Below are positions 28,167 through 38,909 of a stretch of DNA of 64,000 nucleotides, one piece after another. Numbering within the stretch: the first letter of the stretch is position 1; every line of letters starts with the position of its first letter. The DNA comes from Azonexus fungiphilus (GTDB taxonomy: Bacteria > Pseudomonadota > Gammaproteobacteria > Burkholderiales > Rhodocyclaceae), in contig NZ_RBXP01000014.1 in the NCBI RefSeq assembly GCF_003634965.1, positions 302,652 to 366,651 on the forward strand, given 5' to 3'. Below the pieces are notes generated by a model. That model was not told the origin of the DNA. It saw nothing but the letters and a program-made list of their open reading frames with translations, and searched no databases. The translations under genes were made by a program, and so were the position numbers.

Positions 28167-28199
28167 AAAAAAATGGAGGCCGGGAAGGGCCTCCATTTT
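28167..28199 (-). terminator. terminator of the Aer-like receptor gene
   Basis: Perfect 12-bp arms at 28170-28181 and 28188-28199 with a 6-nt loop, followed on the minus strand by a run of seven T. It ends only a few bases before the preferred dacB start. Confidence 0.85.
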
Positions 28200-28215
28200 A
28201 CGCCGTGCGCCGGAC

Positions 28216-30300
28216 TCAGCGCCGGTACAGCTCGAAACCGGCGATCAGCTCGGCCAGCGTGCGCGAGGTCTGCAACAGCTCGTCGGCGGCCTGGCGGGCC
28301 TGGCGGGCGGCGTCGGTGTTCTGCTCGATCAGGTCGGTGATCTGCTGCATGCTGACCGCGACTTCCTCGCTGGCGATGCCCTGCTGGCGGGCGGCGTCGG
28401 AAATCTGCCCGGCCATCTGCGAAACCTGGCTCGACGACTGGGTGATGCCCTCGAGGCCGGCGACGCTGTCGCGCAGCTTGCCGATGCCGTTCTCGACTTC
28501 CTGCGAGGCGATGTCCATGCTGGCCACGGCCTGCGCGGTGACGGCTTCGATTTCGCCGACGGTGCGGTCGATGTCGGCGGTCGAACTGGTGGTCCGCTCG
28601 GCCAGCTTGCGCACCTCGTCGGCGACCACCGCGAAACCGCGGCCCTGCTCGCCGGCCCGGGCCGCCTCGATCGCCGCATTGAGCGCGAGGAGGTTGGTCT
28701 GGCTGGCGATGTCGGCGATGACGCCGGTGATGTTGCCGATCTTGGCGATCGCCTGGTTGAGCTCGTCGATGGTCCGGTTCGAGGCAGTCACCGCATCGAC
28801 GACGCGGTTGGTCGCGTGCATGCTCTCGCTGATGTGGGCATTGCTGAGCTTGACCTGTTCCTGCGATTCGCGGGCGGCGCCGGCGGTGTCGGCGGCGTTG
28901 GCGGCCACTTCCTGGACCGACTGGCTGAACTCCTCGGTCGCCGCGGCAACGCCTTCGACGCTGGCCTGCTGCTGCTCGGACTGGGTCGTGACCTGGCGCA
29001 TCTGGGCCTCGAGCAGGCGGCTGCGTGCGTCGATCGCCCGCGCGGCGCTGCTGATGTCGTCGAGCATTGCCTTCAGCGTGCCCTGCATGATGCCGAGGTT
29101 GCACAGCAGCAGACCGGTCTCGTCGCGGCCGCCGATGTCGATCTCGTCGGTCAGCCGGCCCTCTGAGATTCTCTCGAACTGGGCGATGGCCTTGCGGATC
29201 GGGACGACGATCGCATTCACCAGGAAAGCGCCGCCGATGCCGACCAGCAGCAGTGCCGCGGCAAGCAGTCCGATGCTCAGGTTGCGCACCTGCGCATAAC
29301 CGGCCTCGGCATCGCGGTAGGCGGCCTCGGCGTCGTCCGAGAGCGCCTGGATCAGCGCCAGTCCATCGCGCTGCATTTCCGCGTAGAGGGGGTTGATGCT
29401 GCGCAGCAGGGTGACGTTGGCGTCCATGTAGGCGCCCTGCTTGAGCTGGTCGCGGGCCTTGTTCACGCCTTCGTGCGAGAAGCGCTCGCGGGTTTCCCCG
29501 AACTTGTCGAGCAGTGCCTTCTGCGCGTCGGTCAGCGGAGCGGCCTTGAGTTTCTCGAGCAGGTCGTTGATTTCGCCGCGATTCTTCAGCGTCGCCTCGA
29601 TGTGCATGTCGAGCGGATGGTCGTGCAGGCTGGCCACCGGGCCGTCGGGGTTGTGCTGGAGGCCGAGCATGATCTGCGACCGGTTGTCGGAGAGCAGGAA
29701 CATCATCCGGTTGACGGTGTTGGCCGGCAGCAGGTTCTCGCGGTACATGGCGTCGAGTTCCTGGTTGATGCCCTTGAGGTTGCTCAGCCCGAGCACGCCC
29801 AGGATGGCCATCATCGCGAGGAGGACGCCCATGGTCGCCCAGATGCGGGCACGCAGCGACAACGAGCGGCGGCCGCTGGCCGGCAGCGGCCCCTTCTGTC
29901 CGGCGTTCCGGTAGGCGGCTTCGGCGGCGGCGCGGCGGGCGCTGTCGGCAGGCGTGCGCACCGACATGTAACCGGTGACCTGGCCATTCTTCTTCATGGG
30001 GACGACGAAGGCCTCGACCCAGTAGAAATCGCCATTCTTGCAGCGGTTCTTGACCAGTCCGCGCCAGGGCAGGCCGGATTTGACCGTCTGCCACAGGTCG
30101 GCGAAGGCGGCCTCGGGCATGTCAGGGTGGCGGACGACGTTGTGGTTCTTGCCGATCAGCTCCTCGCGGGAGAAGCCGCTGATATCGACGAAGGCGTCGT
30201 TGGCGTAGGTGATGATGCCCTTGAGATCGGTGCGCGAGACCAGATAGGTGTTGGCGGGGAAGTTGACTTCGCGTTGGCTGACCGGCTGATTGTTTTTCAT
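28216..30300 (-). CDS. Aer-like PAS-domain methyl-accepting chemotaxis protein
   Basis: 694 residues. Residues 15-115 form a PAS domain very close in pattern to E. coli Aer ([32 protein letters not shown]), the FAD-binding aerotaxis sensor. Membrane segments lie near 155-172 and 345-368, with a four-helix periplasmic region between them. HAMP follows, then a signalling hairpin with [18 protein letters not shown]. It likely reports redox or oxygen state to CheA/CheW. The gene is not inside the che operon. It is followed by a strong terminator. Confidence 0.9.
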   Translation of the reverse strand: MKNNQPVSQREVNFPANTYLVSRTDLKGIITYANDAFVDISGFSREELIGKNHNVVRHPDMPEAAFADLWQTVKSGLPWRGLVKNRCKNGDFYWVEAFVVPMKKNGQVTGYMSVRTPADSARRAAAEAAYRNAGQKGPLPASGRRSLSLRARIWATMGVLLAMMAILGVLGLSNLKGINQELDAMYRENLLPANTVNRMMFLLSDNRSQIMLGLQHNPDGPVASLHDHPLDMHIEATLKNRGEINDLLEKLKAAPLTDAQKALLDKFGETRERFSHEGVNKARDQLKQGAYMDANVTLLRSINPLYAEMQRDGLALIQALSDDAEAAYRDAEAGYAQVRNLSIGLLAAALLLVGIGGAFLVNAIVVPIRKAIAQFERISEGRLTDEIDIGGRDETGLLLCNLGIMQGTLKAMLDDISSAARAIDARSRLLEAQMRQVTTQSEQQQASVEGVAAATEEFSQSVQEVAANAADTAGAARESQEQVKLSNAHISESMHATNRVVDAVTASNRTIDELNQAIAKIGNITGVIADIASQTNLLALNAAIEAARAGEQGRGFAVVADEVRKLAERTTSSTADIDRTVGEIEAVTAQAVASMDIASQEVENGIGKLRDSVAGLEGITQSSSQVSQMAGQISDAARQQGIASEEVAVSMQQITDLIEQNTDAARQARQAADELLQTSRTLAELIAGFELYRR

Positions 30301-30413
30301 GCGTTTTCTGGGAGTTGCAGCGAAAAATACGGCTGGAAATAGTCACTATATAACGTTGGTAATAGTTTGTGTTCGCCGTCACCTTCTCATGACAGTTTGC
30401 CGGGCCGCCAAAT

Positions 30414-30470
30414 GCAAAAGCCCGGCATTCGCCGGGCTTTGTCGAATGATCCGGTACTCACCGGATCATT
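30414..30470 (-). terminator. tandem hairpins ending the Pal-like gene
   Basis: The first hairpin has 11-bp arms (30445-30455, 30460-30470) and overlaps the stop codon. The second has arms AAAGCCCGGC/GCCGGGCTTT (30417-30426, 30431-30440) followed on the minus strand by T-rich bases. The second is the likely terminator. Confidence 0.7.
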
Positions 30471-31023
30471 TTTCGCTTTCGTAGATGACATCGGCGCGGC
30501 GGTTCTCGGCCCAGGCTTCCTCGTTGCGGCCGAGCAGCTTGGGTTTGGCCTTGCCCCAGCTCTTGACGGCGACCTGGCCACTGCCGGCACCGTGGCCGAG
30601 CAGCGTCGCGCGCACGCTCTGCGCCCGCTTAAGGCCGAGGCGCTGGTTGTAGGCCGGGCTGCCGCGCTCGTCGGCGTGGCCTTCGATGCGCACGCGGGCG
30701 CTCGGGTGGCGCGCCAGGTAGCGGGCATGCGCCTGCAGGATCGGATCGTAGTCGGGCTTGATCGCTGCCTGGTCGAGGTCGAAGTAGACGCTGCGCTGGG
30801 TACGCAGGCCTTCCTCGTCCATCCGCATCGGGGTTTCGTCAGCCTGCTTCGCCGCCAGCGACTGCGGCGTCTGCAGTGCGGCGGGTACCGGCTCGCCGAG
30901 CAGGCCGGGGTGCACCTTGAGGGTGCCGTCCTGGGCGACCTGCCGGATTCGCGACGGATCGTCGCGGGTGGCGCAGGCGCTGAGCAGGGCGGCGAGCAGG
31001 AGGACGAGGGGCAGGTTGCGCAT
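30466..31023 (-). CDS. OmpA-family lipoprotein (Pal-like)
   Basis: 185 residues from the ATG at 31023, which gives a short lipoprotein signal ending in LLSAC (lipobox; Cys at about 17). The C-terminal 110 residues are a peptidoglycan-binding OmpA domain with SVYFDLDQAAIKP, EGHADERGS and ENRRADVIY. It would be anchored in the outer membrane and bind peptidoglycan. No tol genes adjoin it, so I do not call it the Tol-linked Pal itself. Confidence 0.85.
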   Translation of the reverse strand: MRNLPLVLLLAALLSACATRDDPSRIRQVAQDGTLKVHPGLLGEPVPAALQTPQSLAAKQADETPMRMDEEGLRTQRSVYFDLDQAAIKPDYDPILQAHARYLARHPSARVRIEGHADERGSPAYNQRLGLKRAQSVRATLLGHGAGSGQVAVKSWGKAKPKLLGRNEEAWAENRRADVIYESEK

Positions 31024-31137
31024 GATCATCGGGCGTCTGGGAAAGCGGGAGATGATATCCGCTCTGCCGCTTTCCGGCCAGTTTCGACTTGCGCCGGACT
31101 TTGCGCCAGGGCAAAAAAACCGCACCGGGGCCGGTGA

Positions 31138-31143
31138 TATAAT
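31138..31143 (+). promoter_or_regulatory. candidate hemA -10 box
   Basis: A perfect TATAAT lies 32 bp before the GTG start of hemA in an otherwise GC-rich stretch. No convincing -35 hexamer stands at 16-18 bp upstream, so the promoter may need an activator. Confidence 0.45.
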
Positions 31144-31175
31144 CGCCCACCGAATTTTGCACCTGGCGCTTCCCA

Positions 31176-32426
31176 GTGATCTTCACCCTAGGCATCAATC
31201 ACCATTCCGCTCCGCTCGCCATTCGCGAGCGCGTGGCCTTCGGTGCGGACAAGCTGCACCACGCCCTGGCCGAACTGGCGCATGCCCGGGTGGTGCGCGA
31301 AGTTGCCATCCTGTCGACCTGCAACCGGACCGAAATCTACTGCGCCGCCGAATCGCCGCAACAGGTCATCGACTGGCTGAGTGCCTACCATCAGGTTACC
31401 CACGACGAACTGGCCCCCTTTCTCTACGTCCATGACCAGCCGTCGGCGATCCGCCATGCCTTCCGTGTCGCCTGCGGCCTCGATTCGATGGTCATCGGCG
31501 AGCCGCAGATCCTTGGTCAGGTCAAGGACGCAGTGCGCGCGGCGGAAGAGGTCGGCACCCTGGGCACCCAGCTGCACAAGCTTTTCCAGCGCGCCTTCTC
31601 GGTGGCCAAGGAAGTCCGCAGCACGACCGCGATCGGCGCCAACATCGTCTCGATGGCCGCCGCCGGCGTGCACCTCGCCGAACGCATCTTCGATTCGGTT
31701 GCCGGCCAGCGCATCCTGTTCATTGGTGCCGGCGAGATGATCGAGCTGTGCGCGGCGCACTTCTGCGCCGCCAAGCCGAAGCAGGTCACCGTCGCCAACC
31801 GCACCGTCGAGCGCGGCCGTGATCTGGCCGAGCGCTACGGCGGTTCGGCGATCCGCCTCGACGAACTGCCCGATCACCTGGCCCAGCACGACATCGTCGT
31901 TTCCTGTACCGCCAGTCCGCTGCCGATCATCGGCCTGGGCATGGCCGAACGGGCGGTCAAGGCACGCCGGCACCGGCCGATCTTCATCGTCGACCTGGCG
32001 GTGCCGCGCGACGTCGAGGAAGAGGTCGGCGAACTCGACGACGTTTTCCTGTACACCGTCGACGACCTGGCCCAGATCGTCGAAAGCGGCATGGAGTCGC
32101 GTCAGGCTGCTGTCGTCGAAGCCGAAGGCATCATCGGTCAGCGCGTCCAGGAGTTCATCGGCTGGCTGCAGGCCCGCGACACCGTGCCGGTGATCCGTGC
32201 CCTGCGCGACTCGGCCGAGCGCATCCGGCGCAACGAGCTGGAGCATGCGCTGAAGCTGCTCGGTCGCGGCGAGGCGCCGGAAAAGGTCGTCGAGCAGCTG
32301 TCGCAGCGCCTCAGCAACAAATTCCTGCACGCACCGACGAGCACCCTCAATGCTGCCGAAGGTGAGGACCGCCAGGACCTGCAGGCGGCCGTCGAGCGCC
32401 TTTTCCACCTGCGCAGCGGCGACTGA
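31176..32426 (+). CDS. hemA: glutamyl-tRNA reductase HemA
   Basis: 416 residues from a GTG start. The nucleophilic cysteine is C49 in [10 protein letters not shown], and the signature [12 protein letters not shown] lies near residue 107. An NADPH-binding region with IGAGEM lies near 188, followed by the C-terminal dimerisation helix. It reduces glutamyl-tRNA(Glu) to glutamate-1-semialdehyde, the first committed step of C5 tetrapyrrole synthesis. It is the first of several hem genes in the window (hemC, hemD, hemF lie 26 kb away). Its stop is 6 bp from the convergent GGDEF gene. Confidence 0.96.
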   Translation: MIFTLGINHHSAPLAIRERVAFGADKLHHALAELAHARVVREVAILSTCNRTEIYCAAESPQQVIDWLSAYHQVTHDELAPFLYVHDQPSAIRHAFRVACGLDSMVIGEPQILGQVKDAVRAAEEVGTLGTQLHKLFQRAFSVAKEVRSTTAIGANIVSMAAAGVHLAERIFDSVAGQRILFIGAGEMIELCAAHFCAAKPKQVTVANRTVERGRDLAERYGGSAIRLDELPDHLAQHDIVVSCTASPLPIIGLGMAERAVKARRHRPIFIVDLAVPRDVEEEVGELDDVFLYTVDDLAQIVESGMESRQAAVVEAEGIIGQRVQEFIGWLQARDTVPVIRALRDSAERIRRNELEHALKLLGRGEAPEKVVEQLSQRLSNKFLHAPTSTLNAAEGEDRQDLQAAVERLFHLRSGD

Positions 32427-32432
32427 GCCGGT

Positions 32433-34061
32433 TCAGTCGGCGGCGTCGTCGGGGCGGTTGAGGACGATGCGGTTGCGGCCGGCGCGCTTGGCCTCGAGCA
32501 GTGCGTCGTCGGCGGCGCCGATCAGCGACGAGGCAGTCAGGTAGTCGGGCAGGGCGGCGATGCCGCAGCTGAAGGTGGTACGCAGCGTGCCCTGGGCGTG
32601 GGCGTGCGGCAGTTGCGAAAAATCCTCGCGAATCTGTTCGAGCAGCCGTTGCGCATGGGCGGGGGCGATGCCGGGCAGGGCGACGATGAATTCCTCGCCG
32701 CCGTAGCGTCCGATCAGGTCGGTGTTGCGCAGCCGGCCGCGGAGCAGCCAGGCGAGGCTGCGGATGACCTGGTCGCCGACCGGGTGGCCGTAGGTGTCGT
32801 TGACCATCTTGAAGCGGTCGATGTCGATCATTGCCACGACCAGTTCGCCATCGGGCAGGGCGCCCTGGAGCAGGCGCTCGATCTGGACCTTCGAGGTCGA
32901 GTGGTTGAGCAGGCCGGTCAGGCTGTCGTGCTGCCCTGAATAGAGCATTTCGCGGTAGCGCTCGATCTTGGTCTTGACCACCGAGGCGAGGATGATCGGG
33001 TTGACCGGCTTGGTCAGGAACTGGTCGCCACCCAGGCGCAGCGCCTCGACCTGCTGCACGATATCGGTCTCGCTCGACAGGTAGATCACCGGCAGGGCCT
33101 GGTATTCGGGAATCTGGCGCAGGGCGCTGGTGACTTCGACGCCGGTGCAGAAGGGCATGTACATGTCCATCAGGATGGCGTCCGGCCGGTATTCGGCGGC
33201 GGTCTCGAGCAGTTGCCGGGGGTCGTTGATCGCCCGGCTGTCGATGCCGTGCTGGGTCAGCGAGCGGCGGATGTGGGCGACGGCGGTCGCCGAGTCCTCG
33301 ACGATCAGCACCCGGTGCATCTCCTGCTCGTGCATCTCGACCAGGTCGAGGACCCGCGACAGGACATCGCTGACCTTGTTGCCGACCGGTACGCAGGCGT
33401 CGGCGCCGGCGCGTTGCAGGAGGACGATGCTCTGCAGGTTGGAGGGCACCGACAGGCAGTAGAAATAGCTGGTCGGGAAGCGCGTGCGCAAGGCGATGAT
33501 CGCGGCGATCGCCGGCGGCGGGTAGGCGCGGCCCTCGACGTCGGGGACGAAGATGATCGCCAGCGGCGGCTCGTCGCTGCCTGGCTGTTCGTCCCAGCGG
33601 ATCGCCTCGGGCAGGAAGCCGAAGAAACCCAGTTGCTCGGACAGCGAAGCCGACCATGGATGGCCCTGGCGGGCGACGATGGCGACCCGGCGCGGTTTGT
33701 TCCAGGCGTCGGCGGTATTGCCCTCGGCCGTGTCGAGCACGCGCCGGGCAAGGATCGCCGGCGTTTCGTGGCGGCGGAGTTCGCCGAGGATGATGCTCAG
33801 CTTGCGCTCGATCGCGACCGCCTGGTCGAGCGGGATCGGATGCATCTCGCGATCGGCGAAGAAGGTCAGCGCGGTGTTTTCCAGTTCCTGGCAGGCGCGC
33901 ACCAGGCCGGGCAGGTGCTGGCGGTGCAGTTGCTCGGTCAGGCCGTTCAGCGACAGCGTGAACTCGACGAAGAGGTCGAACTCGCCGCGCAGGCGATAAC
34001 TCTCCCAGCCGCGTTCGAGGGTGGTGGCCAGGGCGAGGATGGAGTTGGGAAAGTTGGGCAT
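32433..34061 (-). CDS. response regulator diguanylate cyclase (pseudo-receiver, receiver, GGDEF)
   Basis: 542 residues. Residues 1-105 are helical and unassigned. Residues 115-235 look like a degenerate receiver without a clear phospho-aspartate. Residues 240-360 are a normal receiver (LIVEDS, LMDMYMP, TKPV). Residues 375-540 are a GGDEF domain with an intact RYGGEEF active site. An RNTD five residues before GGEEF matches the RxxD product-inhibition site. It should make cyclic di-GMP when phosphorylated. The partner kinase is not evident nearby. Confidence 0.9.
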   Translation of the reverse strand: MPNFPNSILALATTLERGWESYRLRGEFDLFVEFTLSLNGLTEQLHRQHLPGLVRACQELENTALTFFADREMHPIPLDQAVAIERKLSIILGELRRHETPAILARRVLDTAEGNTADAWNKPRRVAIVARQGHPWSASLSEQLGFFGFLPEAIRWDEQPGSDEPPLAIIFVPDVEGRAYPPPAIAAIIALRTRFPTSYFYCLSVPSNLQSIVLLQRAGADACVPVGNKVSDVLSRVLDLVEMHEQEMHRVLIVEDSATAVAHIRRSLTQHGIDSRAINDPRQLLETAAEYRPDAILMDMYMPFCTGVEVTSALRQIPEYQALPVIYLSSETDIVQQVEALRLGGDQFLTKPVNPIILASVVKTKIERYREMLYSGQHDSLTGLLNHSTSKVQIERLLQGALPDGELVVAMIDIDRFKMVNDTYGHPVGDQVIRSLAWLLRGRLRNTDLIGRYGGEEFIVALPGIAPAHAQRLLEQIREDFSQLPHAHAQGTLRTTFSCGIAALPDYLTASSLIGAADDALLEAKRAGRNRIVLNRPDDAAD

Positions 34062-34182
34062 CGCGTCGGACAGTTAATCGAACAATTATGCTGATGGAAC
34101 GACCCCGTGGCAATCTCGGTGGATTACCGGGGGGGTAGAACTCGGTTACCATTACGCCCCTTCCATTCACGCCGGCATCGCC

Positions 34183-35265
34183 ATGAAACCGAGCATCCGC
34201 CAAAAACTGGACCTGCTGGTCGATCGTCTCGACGAGATCGACCGCCTGCTCTCGGATCCGGGTACGGCCAGCGACATGGAGCAGTTCCGCAAGCTGTCGC
34301 GCGAACGCGCCGAACTCGAGCCGGTGATCGTTCATTTCAACGCCTTCCGCCAGGCCGAGCAGGACCTCGCCGAGGCCGAGGCGATGCGCGAGGATCCGGA
34401 AATGCGCGACTTCGCCGAAGAAGAGATTGCCGCCGCCAAGGCGCGCCTGCCCGAGCTCGAGGTCGAACTGCAGAAGCTGCTGCTGCCGAAAGACCCCAAC
34501 GACGAGCGCAGCGTGCTGCTGGAAATCCGCGCCGGTACCGGCGGCGACGAATCGGCGCTGTTCGCCGGCGACCTCTTCCGCATGTACTCGCGCTACGCCG
34601 AGCGTCAGCGCTGGCAGGTCGAGGTGCTGTCGGCGAGCGAGTCGGAGCTCGGCGGTTATCGCGAAGTCATCTGCCGCATCGCCGGCTACGGCGCGTATTC
34701 GCGCCTGAAGTTCGAGTCCGGCGGTCACCGCGTCCAGCGCGTGCCGGAAACCGAGACCCAGGGCCGCATCCACACCTCGGCCTGTACCGTAGCGATCATG
34801 CCGGAAGCCGACGAGGTCGAGGACGTCAACCTCAACCCGGCCGACCTGCGCATCGACACCTTCCGCGCCTCCGGCGCCGGCGGCCAGCACATCAACAAGA
34901 CCGACTCGGCGGTGCGCATCACGCACATCCCGACCGGTATCGTCGCCGAATGCCAGGACGGCCGCTCGCAGCACGCCAACAAGGCGTCGGCGATGCGCGT
35001 GCTGGCGGCACGGATCAAGGACGTGCAGGTGCGCGCCCAGCAGAGCCACATCGCCAGCACGCGCAAGAACCTGATCGGCTCCGGGGATCGCTCCGAGCGC
35101 ATCCGCACCTACAACTTCCCGCAGGGGCGGATCACCGATCATCGCATCAACCTGACGCTGTACAAGATCGCCGCGATCATGGACGGCGACATGGACGAAC
35201 TGCTCGGCGCGCTGGCTGCCGAACACCAGGCCGACCTGCTGGCCGAACTGGCCGAGCAGCAATGA
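34183..35265 (+). CDS. prfA: peptide chain release factor 1
   Basis: 360 residues, the usual length. The GGQ motif (233-235, in [16 protein letters not shown]) triggers peptidyl-tRNA hydrolysis. The PET tripeptide in [11 protein letters not shown] matches the position of the UAG/UAA-reading motif of RF1. It is followed, with a 4-bp overlap, by prmC, whose product methylates this very glutamine. That pairing is conserved in many bacteria and supports both calls. Confidence 0.97.
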   Translation: MKPSIRQKLDLLVDRLDEIDRLLSDPGTASDMEQFRKLSRERAELEPVIVHFNAFRQAEQDLAEAEAMREDPEMRDFAEEEIAAAKARLPELEVELQKLLLPKDPNDERSVLLEIRAGTGGDESALFAGDLFRMYSRYAERQRWQVEVLSASESELGGYREVICRIAGYGAYSRLKFESGGHRVQRVPETETQGRIHTSACTVAIMPEADEVEDVNLNPADLRIDTFRASGAGGQHINKTDSAVRITHIPTGIVAECQDGRSQHANKASAMRVLAARIKDVQVRAQQSHIASTRKNLIGSGDRSERIRTYNFPQGRITDHRINLTLYKIAAIMDGDMDELLGALAAEHQADLLAELAEQQ

Positions 35266-36083
35266 CGCTGGGCGAGGCGCTGGCCGCGGCGCGGCAGAAG
35301 ATCGACCGGCTCGACGCCCGTCTGCTGCTCGAATACGCCACCGGCTGCAGCCACGCCGACCTGCTGGCGCGTCCGGAAACCCCGGTGATCGCGCCGGCCC
35401 ATGCGCAGTTCGCCGAGTGGGTCGAGCGCCGTGCCGCCGGCGAACCGCTGGCCTACCTGGTCGGCGAGGCCGAATTCCGCGGTCGGGTCTTCCAGGTGTC
35501 GCCCGAGGTGCTGATTCCGCGGCCGGAAACCGAGGTCCTGATCGATCTGACGGTCGACCGCCTGAAAACGCAAAAAACCGCCCGCGTTGTCGATCTCGGC
35601 ACCGGTTCCGGCATCGTCGCCATCTCGCTGGCGCTCGAATGTCCGCAGGCGCAGGTGTTTGCCGTCGACCTCTCGCCCGGGGCGCTGGCCGTCGCCCGCA
35701 ACAACGCCGGCCGGCTCGGCGCCCGCGTCGACTTCCGCGAGGGCGACTGGCTGGCGCCGCTGGCCGGCGAGCGTTTCGACCTGATCGTTTCCAACCCGCC
35801 CTATGTTGCCGATGGCGACCCGCACCTGAGCCGGGACGGTCTCCCGTTCGAGCCGCAGATGGCGCTCAGTGATCTGGAAAAGGGCGGCAACGGCCTGGCC
35901 TGCATCCGCCGCATCGTCGCTGCCGCGCCCGCCTTCCTCAACCCCGGCGGCTGGCTGTTGTTCGAGCACGGCTACGACCAGGGCGAGGCCAGCCGGAACT
36001 TATTGACCGGCGCCGGGTTCAAAGGCGCATTCACCCATCCCGACCTCGCCGGCACCGATCGCGTGTCCGGCGGCCAACTGTAA
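35262..36083 (+). CDS. prmC: release factor glutamine methyltransferase PrmC (HemK)
   Basis: 273 residues from an ATG overlapping the prfA stop. The SAM-binding motif is [15 protein letters not shown] near residue 108, and the catalytic NPPY is at 178-181. The N-terminal helical domain includes EAEFRGRVF and IPRPETE, typical of PrmC. It methylates the GGQ glutamine of release factors 1 and 2. Confidence 0.95.
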   Translation: MTLGEALAAARQKIDRLDARLLLEYATGCSHADLLARPETPVIAPAHAQFAEWVERRAAGEPLAYLVGEAEFRGRVFQVSPEVLIPRPETEVLIDLTVDRLKTQKTARVVDLGTGSGIVAISLALECPQAQVFAVDLSPGALAVARNNAGRLGARVDFREGDWLAPLAGERFDLIVSNPPYVADGDPHLSRDGLPFEPQMALSDLEKGGNGLACIRRIVAAAPAFLNPGGWLLFEHGYDQGEASRNLLTGAGFKGAFTHPDLAGTDRVSGGQL

Positions 36084-36098
36084 GCCTCTGGAGCCAGC

Positions 36099-36422
36099 AT
36101 GTCCGACGTTCAGCAACGCATCCACGAAACCGTCACCAACAACCCGGTCGTCCTCTACATGAAGGGCGACGCGCGCTTCCCGCAGTGCGGCTTCTCGGCC
36201 GCCGTCGTCCAGGTGCTCAAGCTGTGCGGCGTCACCGACTTCGTCACGGTCAACGTGCTCGCCGACGAGGAAATCCGCCAGGGCGTCAAGGAATACGCCA
36301 ACTGGCCGACCATTCCGCAGCTCTACATCAAGGGCGAATTCATCGGCGGCTGCGACATCGTCAAGGAAATGTACCAGTCCGGCGAACTGCAACCGCTGCT
36401 GGCCGACATCGCCAAGCCCTGA
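36099..36422 (+). CDS. grxD: monothiol glutaredoxin Grx4
   Basis: 107 residues with the monothiol CGFS active site in FPQCGFSAAVVQVL and the WPTIPQLYIKGEFIGGCDIV region that holds glutathione. Length matches Grx4-type proteins. It is likely an iron-sulfur cluster carrier. It lies 15 bp after prmC and is followed by a strong bidirectional terminator shared with the convergent che operon. Confidence 0.93.
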   Translation: MSDVQQRIHETVTNNPVVLYMKGDARFPQCGFSAAVVQVLKLCGVTDFVTVNVLADEEIRQGVKEYANWPTIPQLYIKGEFIGGCDIVKEMYQSGELQPLLADIAKP

Positions 36423-36441
36423 GGCGCCCCGCCTTGTCCGG

Positions 36442-36467
36442 AAAGGCCGCCCGCGGGCGGCCTTTTT
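36442..36467. terminator. bidirectional terminator between grxD and cheB
   Basis: Arms AAAGGCCGCCC (442-452) and GGGCGGCCTTT (455-465), with further T on the plus strand and A/T on the other side, lie between two convergent genes. Confidence 0.8.
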
Positions 36468-36469
36468 CG

Positions 36470-37561
36470 TCAACCCTTGCGGCTGATCCGCCCGAGGATG
36501 GCTTCGGGGATGTTCTTCAGCGCCAGCACCCGGTCGACCGCGCCCAGCTTGACCGCTTCCTTGGGCATGCCGTAAACCACGCAGCTGTCCTCGTCCTGGC
36601 CGACCGTCCAGGCGCCGGCGTCGTGCATCTCCTTGAGCCCCTTGGCGCCGTCGTCACCCATGCCGGTCATGATGATGCCGACCGCATTGCGCCCGGCGAA
36701 GCGGGCCGCCGAGCGGAACAGGACGTCGACCGACGGGCAGTGGCGGCTGACCGGCGGCCCCTCGACGACATCGACCGCGTACTGCGCGCCATTGCGGCGC
36801 AGCATCATGTGCTTGCCGCCGGGGGCGATCAGGGCGCGCCCGGCCATCACCCGGTCGCCGTGTGCCGCTTCCTTGACCTCGATCTGGCAGAGGCTGTTCA
36901 GCCGCTGGGCGAAGGCCGCGGTGAATTTCTCCGGCATGTGCTGGACGATGACCAGTCCCGGGCAGACGCGGGGCAGGGCGGTGAGCACCACTTCCAGGGC
37001 CTGCGTGCCGCCGGTCGAGGTACCGATGGCGACGATGTTCTCGGTGGTCTGGGCCATCGCCTGGCTGTGGTCGGCCGGGGCCAGCATGACGTCGGCCGAG
37101 AGCTTGGCCGGGCCGGGGCCGAGCGGCGCCAGCGGGCGCGCCGGGCCGAGGCGCTTGAGGTTGGCCTTGGCAGCGGCACGGATGGCATGGATCAGTTCGC
37201 CGGCGCTTTCGAGCAGGAACTGGCGCAGCGCGGTCGTCGGCTTGGTGACGATGGCGAAGGCGCCGGCGGCGAGCACCTGCATCGCGGTTTCCGAGCCGCG
37301 TTCGGTCAGCGTCGAGCAGATGATCACCGGCGTCGGGCGCGTGCTCATGATCTTCTTGAGGAAGGTCACGCCGTCCATGCGCGGCATCTCGACGTCGAGC
37401 ACGATGACGTCGGGCCAGGTCTTCTGCATTTTCTCGAGGGCGAAGATCGGGTCGGGGGCGGTGGCGATCACCTCGATGCCGGCGTCCTCGCCGAGGCTGG
37501 CCGAGAGGACCTGGCGGACGACGGCGGAGTCGTCGACGATCATTACCTTGATGGTTTGCAT
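36470..37561 (-). CDS. cheB: chemotaxis response regulator protein-glutamate methylesterase CheB
   Basis: 363 residues. The N-terminal receiver has DD10-11 and the phosphorylated D56. The C-terminal methylesterase has the catalytic serine in [12 protein letters not shown], the histidine in VQHMPEKF and the aspartate in MTGMGDDGA. It removes methyl groups from receptors when phosphorylated by CheA. It is last in the minus-strand che operon and overlaps cheD by 19 bp. Confidence 0.96.
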   Translation of the reverse strand: MQTIKVMIVDDSAVVRQVLSASLGEDAGIEVIATAPDPIFALEKMQKTWPDVIVLDVEMPRMDGVTFLKKIMSTRPTPVIICSTLTERGSETAMQVLAAGAFAIVTKPTTALRQFLLESAGELIHAIRAAAKANLKRLGPARPLAPLGPGPAKLSADVMLAPADHSQAMAQTTENIVAIGTSTGGTQALEVVLTALPRVCPGLVIVQHMPEKFTAAFAQRLNSLCQIEVKEAAHGDRVMAGRALIAPGGKHMMLRRNGAQYAVDVVEGPPVSRHCPSVDVLFRSAARFAGRNAVGIIMTGMGDDGAKGLKEMHDAGAWTVGQDEDSCVVYGMPKEAVKLGAVDRVLALKNIPEAILGRISRKG

Positions 37562-38076
37562 GCTGTGCTTGCTCCTGAGTCAGCCTGGTCTGCGACCAGG
37601 GTCGAATGCCTGAGATGGACGTGGCCGCTCCAGATGTCGAAGAGCAGGTGGCGATGGCCGTAGCCTTCGACATGCCCGCCGACGCAGGTCAGGCAATGGT
37701 TCTGCAGCAGCGCCAGGGCGGCCTCGACATTTTTCTTGCCGATGTGCCGGTCGTTGCGCCGGGTCAGTTCGGGAAACATGTTGCCGCCGCCGAAGATGCG
37801 CAGGCGAAAACTGGCCGGGGTCAGGCCGTGGCGGCGGATTTCGTCGAGCATCAGCTGCATCGCCTCGTCGGCATAGCGTCCGTCCGGCGATGCGCCGCCG
37901 CGGCAGCCGCGGCTGGGCAGCATGAAATGGCTCATGCCGCCGACCAGTTCCTGCGGATGCCAGAAGACCAGCGAGACGCACGAACCGAGCACGGTGCGCA
38001 GGCGCGTGTAGCGGTCGCCGAAATGGAGTTCGCCGGGCTGCAGGAAATACTCGATGACACCGTCGGGCTTACGCAT
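37543..38076 (-). CDS. cheD: chemoreceptor glutamine deamidase CheD
   Basis: 177 residues with the catalytic cysteine in [10 protein letters not shown] and histidine in GMSHFMLP, and IFGGGNMF downstream. It deamidates receptor glutamines, and in some species interacts with a CheC phosphatase; no cheC or cheZ is visible here. It overlaps cheR by 8 bp and cheB by 19 bp, so these three adaptation genes are translationally linked. Confidence 0.93.
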   Translation of the reverse strand: MRKPDGVIEYFLQPGELHFGDRYTRLRTVLGSCVSLVFWHPQELVGGMSHFMLPSRGCRGGASPDGRYADEAMQLMLDEIRRHGLTPASFRLRIFGGGNMFPELTRRNDRHIGKKNVEAALALLQNHCLTCVGGHVEGYGHRHLLFDIWSGHVHLRHSTLVADQADSGASTACKPSR

Positions 38077-38896
38077 CGGGTTTGCGGTAGATCGAAGGAC
38101 GGACCGGCTTCAGTGCGTCGGTGATGCCGTTCAGGTTTTCCGAATGGCTGATCATGAAGTGGCCGCCGGGCTTGAGCATCGGCAGGAGGCGGCGGACGAC
38201 CTGCTGCTTGGTCTCGATGTCGAAGTAGATCATCACGTTACGCAGGAAGATGACATCGAAGATGCCGAGGTTGGGCAGGGCGTTGTTCAGGTTGATCTGG
38301 CGAAAACCGATCCGCTCGCGCAGCGCCGGATTGATCAGCACGCTGCCCTCGTGGGCGCCGATGCCGCGCAGGCAGTGCTTGTGCAGCAGGGGGCGGGGGA
38401 TGCCGTCGCAATCGGCAAGCGGGTAGAGGCCGCCGGCCGCTTCCTTGAGGACACGGGTGCTCAGGTCGGAGGCGACGATTTCCCAGGGACGCTGCAGGCC
38501 GAGGCTTTCGGCGAGCACCATGGCAATCGTGTAGGGCTCCTCGCCGCTCGAGCAGGCGGCGCTCCAGACGCGGAACGGGCTGCGTCCGACGGCGCCGGGC
38601 AGGACCTGGTCGCGCAGGAAATCGAAGTGCTTCGGCTCGCGGAAGAAGTAGGTCTCGTTGGTGGTCAGCAGGTCGATGGCGTGCTGCATCTCCTGAGCGT
38701 TTCCCTGGACCCGCCGGAAATACTCGCTGTAGCTGCCGATCTCCAGCTGGCGCAGGCGCTTCGACAGGCGCCCGGCGACCAGCGGCTTCTTGGCATCGCC
38801 CAGGCTGATTCCCGCCTGCTTGTAGATCAGGCTGCGGAACAGCTGGAACTCCTTGTCGCTGAGTACGGCCGGCGCGCCGGAATTTTCCTGGGCCAC
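38069..38896 (-). CDS. cheR: chemotaxis protein methyltransferase CheR
   Basis: 275 residues. The N-terminal helical domain has GISLGDAKKPLVAGRL. The C-terminal SAM domain has RVWSAACSSGEEPYTIAM and a NVMIYFD motif. It methylates receptor glutamates using S-adenosylmethionine. It starts 13 bp after cheW. Confidence 0.95.
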   Translation of the reverse strand: MAQENSGAPAVLSDKEFQLFRSLIYKQAGISLGDAKKPLVAGRLSKRLRQLEIGSYSEYFRRVQGNAQEMQHAIDLLTTNETYFFREPKHFDFLRDQVLPGAVGRSPFRVWSAACSSGEEPYTIAMVLAESLGLQRPWEIVASDLSTRVLKEAAGGLYPLADCDGIPRPLLHKHCLRGIGAHEGSVLINPALRERIGFRQINLNNALPNLGIFDVIFLRNVMIYFDIETKQQVVRRLLPMLKPGGHFMISHSENLNGITDALKPVRPSIYRKPDA

Positions 38897-38909
38897 GATC
38901 CGCTCCCGC

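Noticed and set aside
32347-34060. Minus ORF spanning the GGDEF gene into prfA
   Set aside because: The segment over the GGDEF gene is in a different frame and has no conserved pattern.
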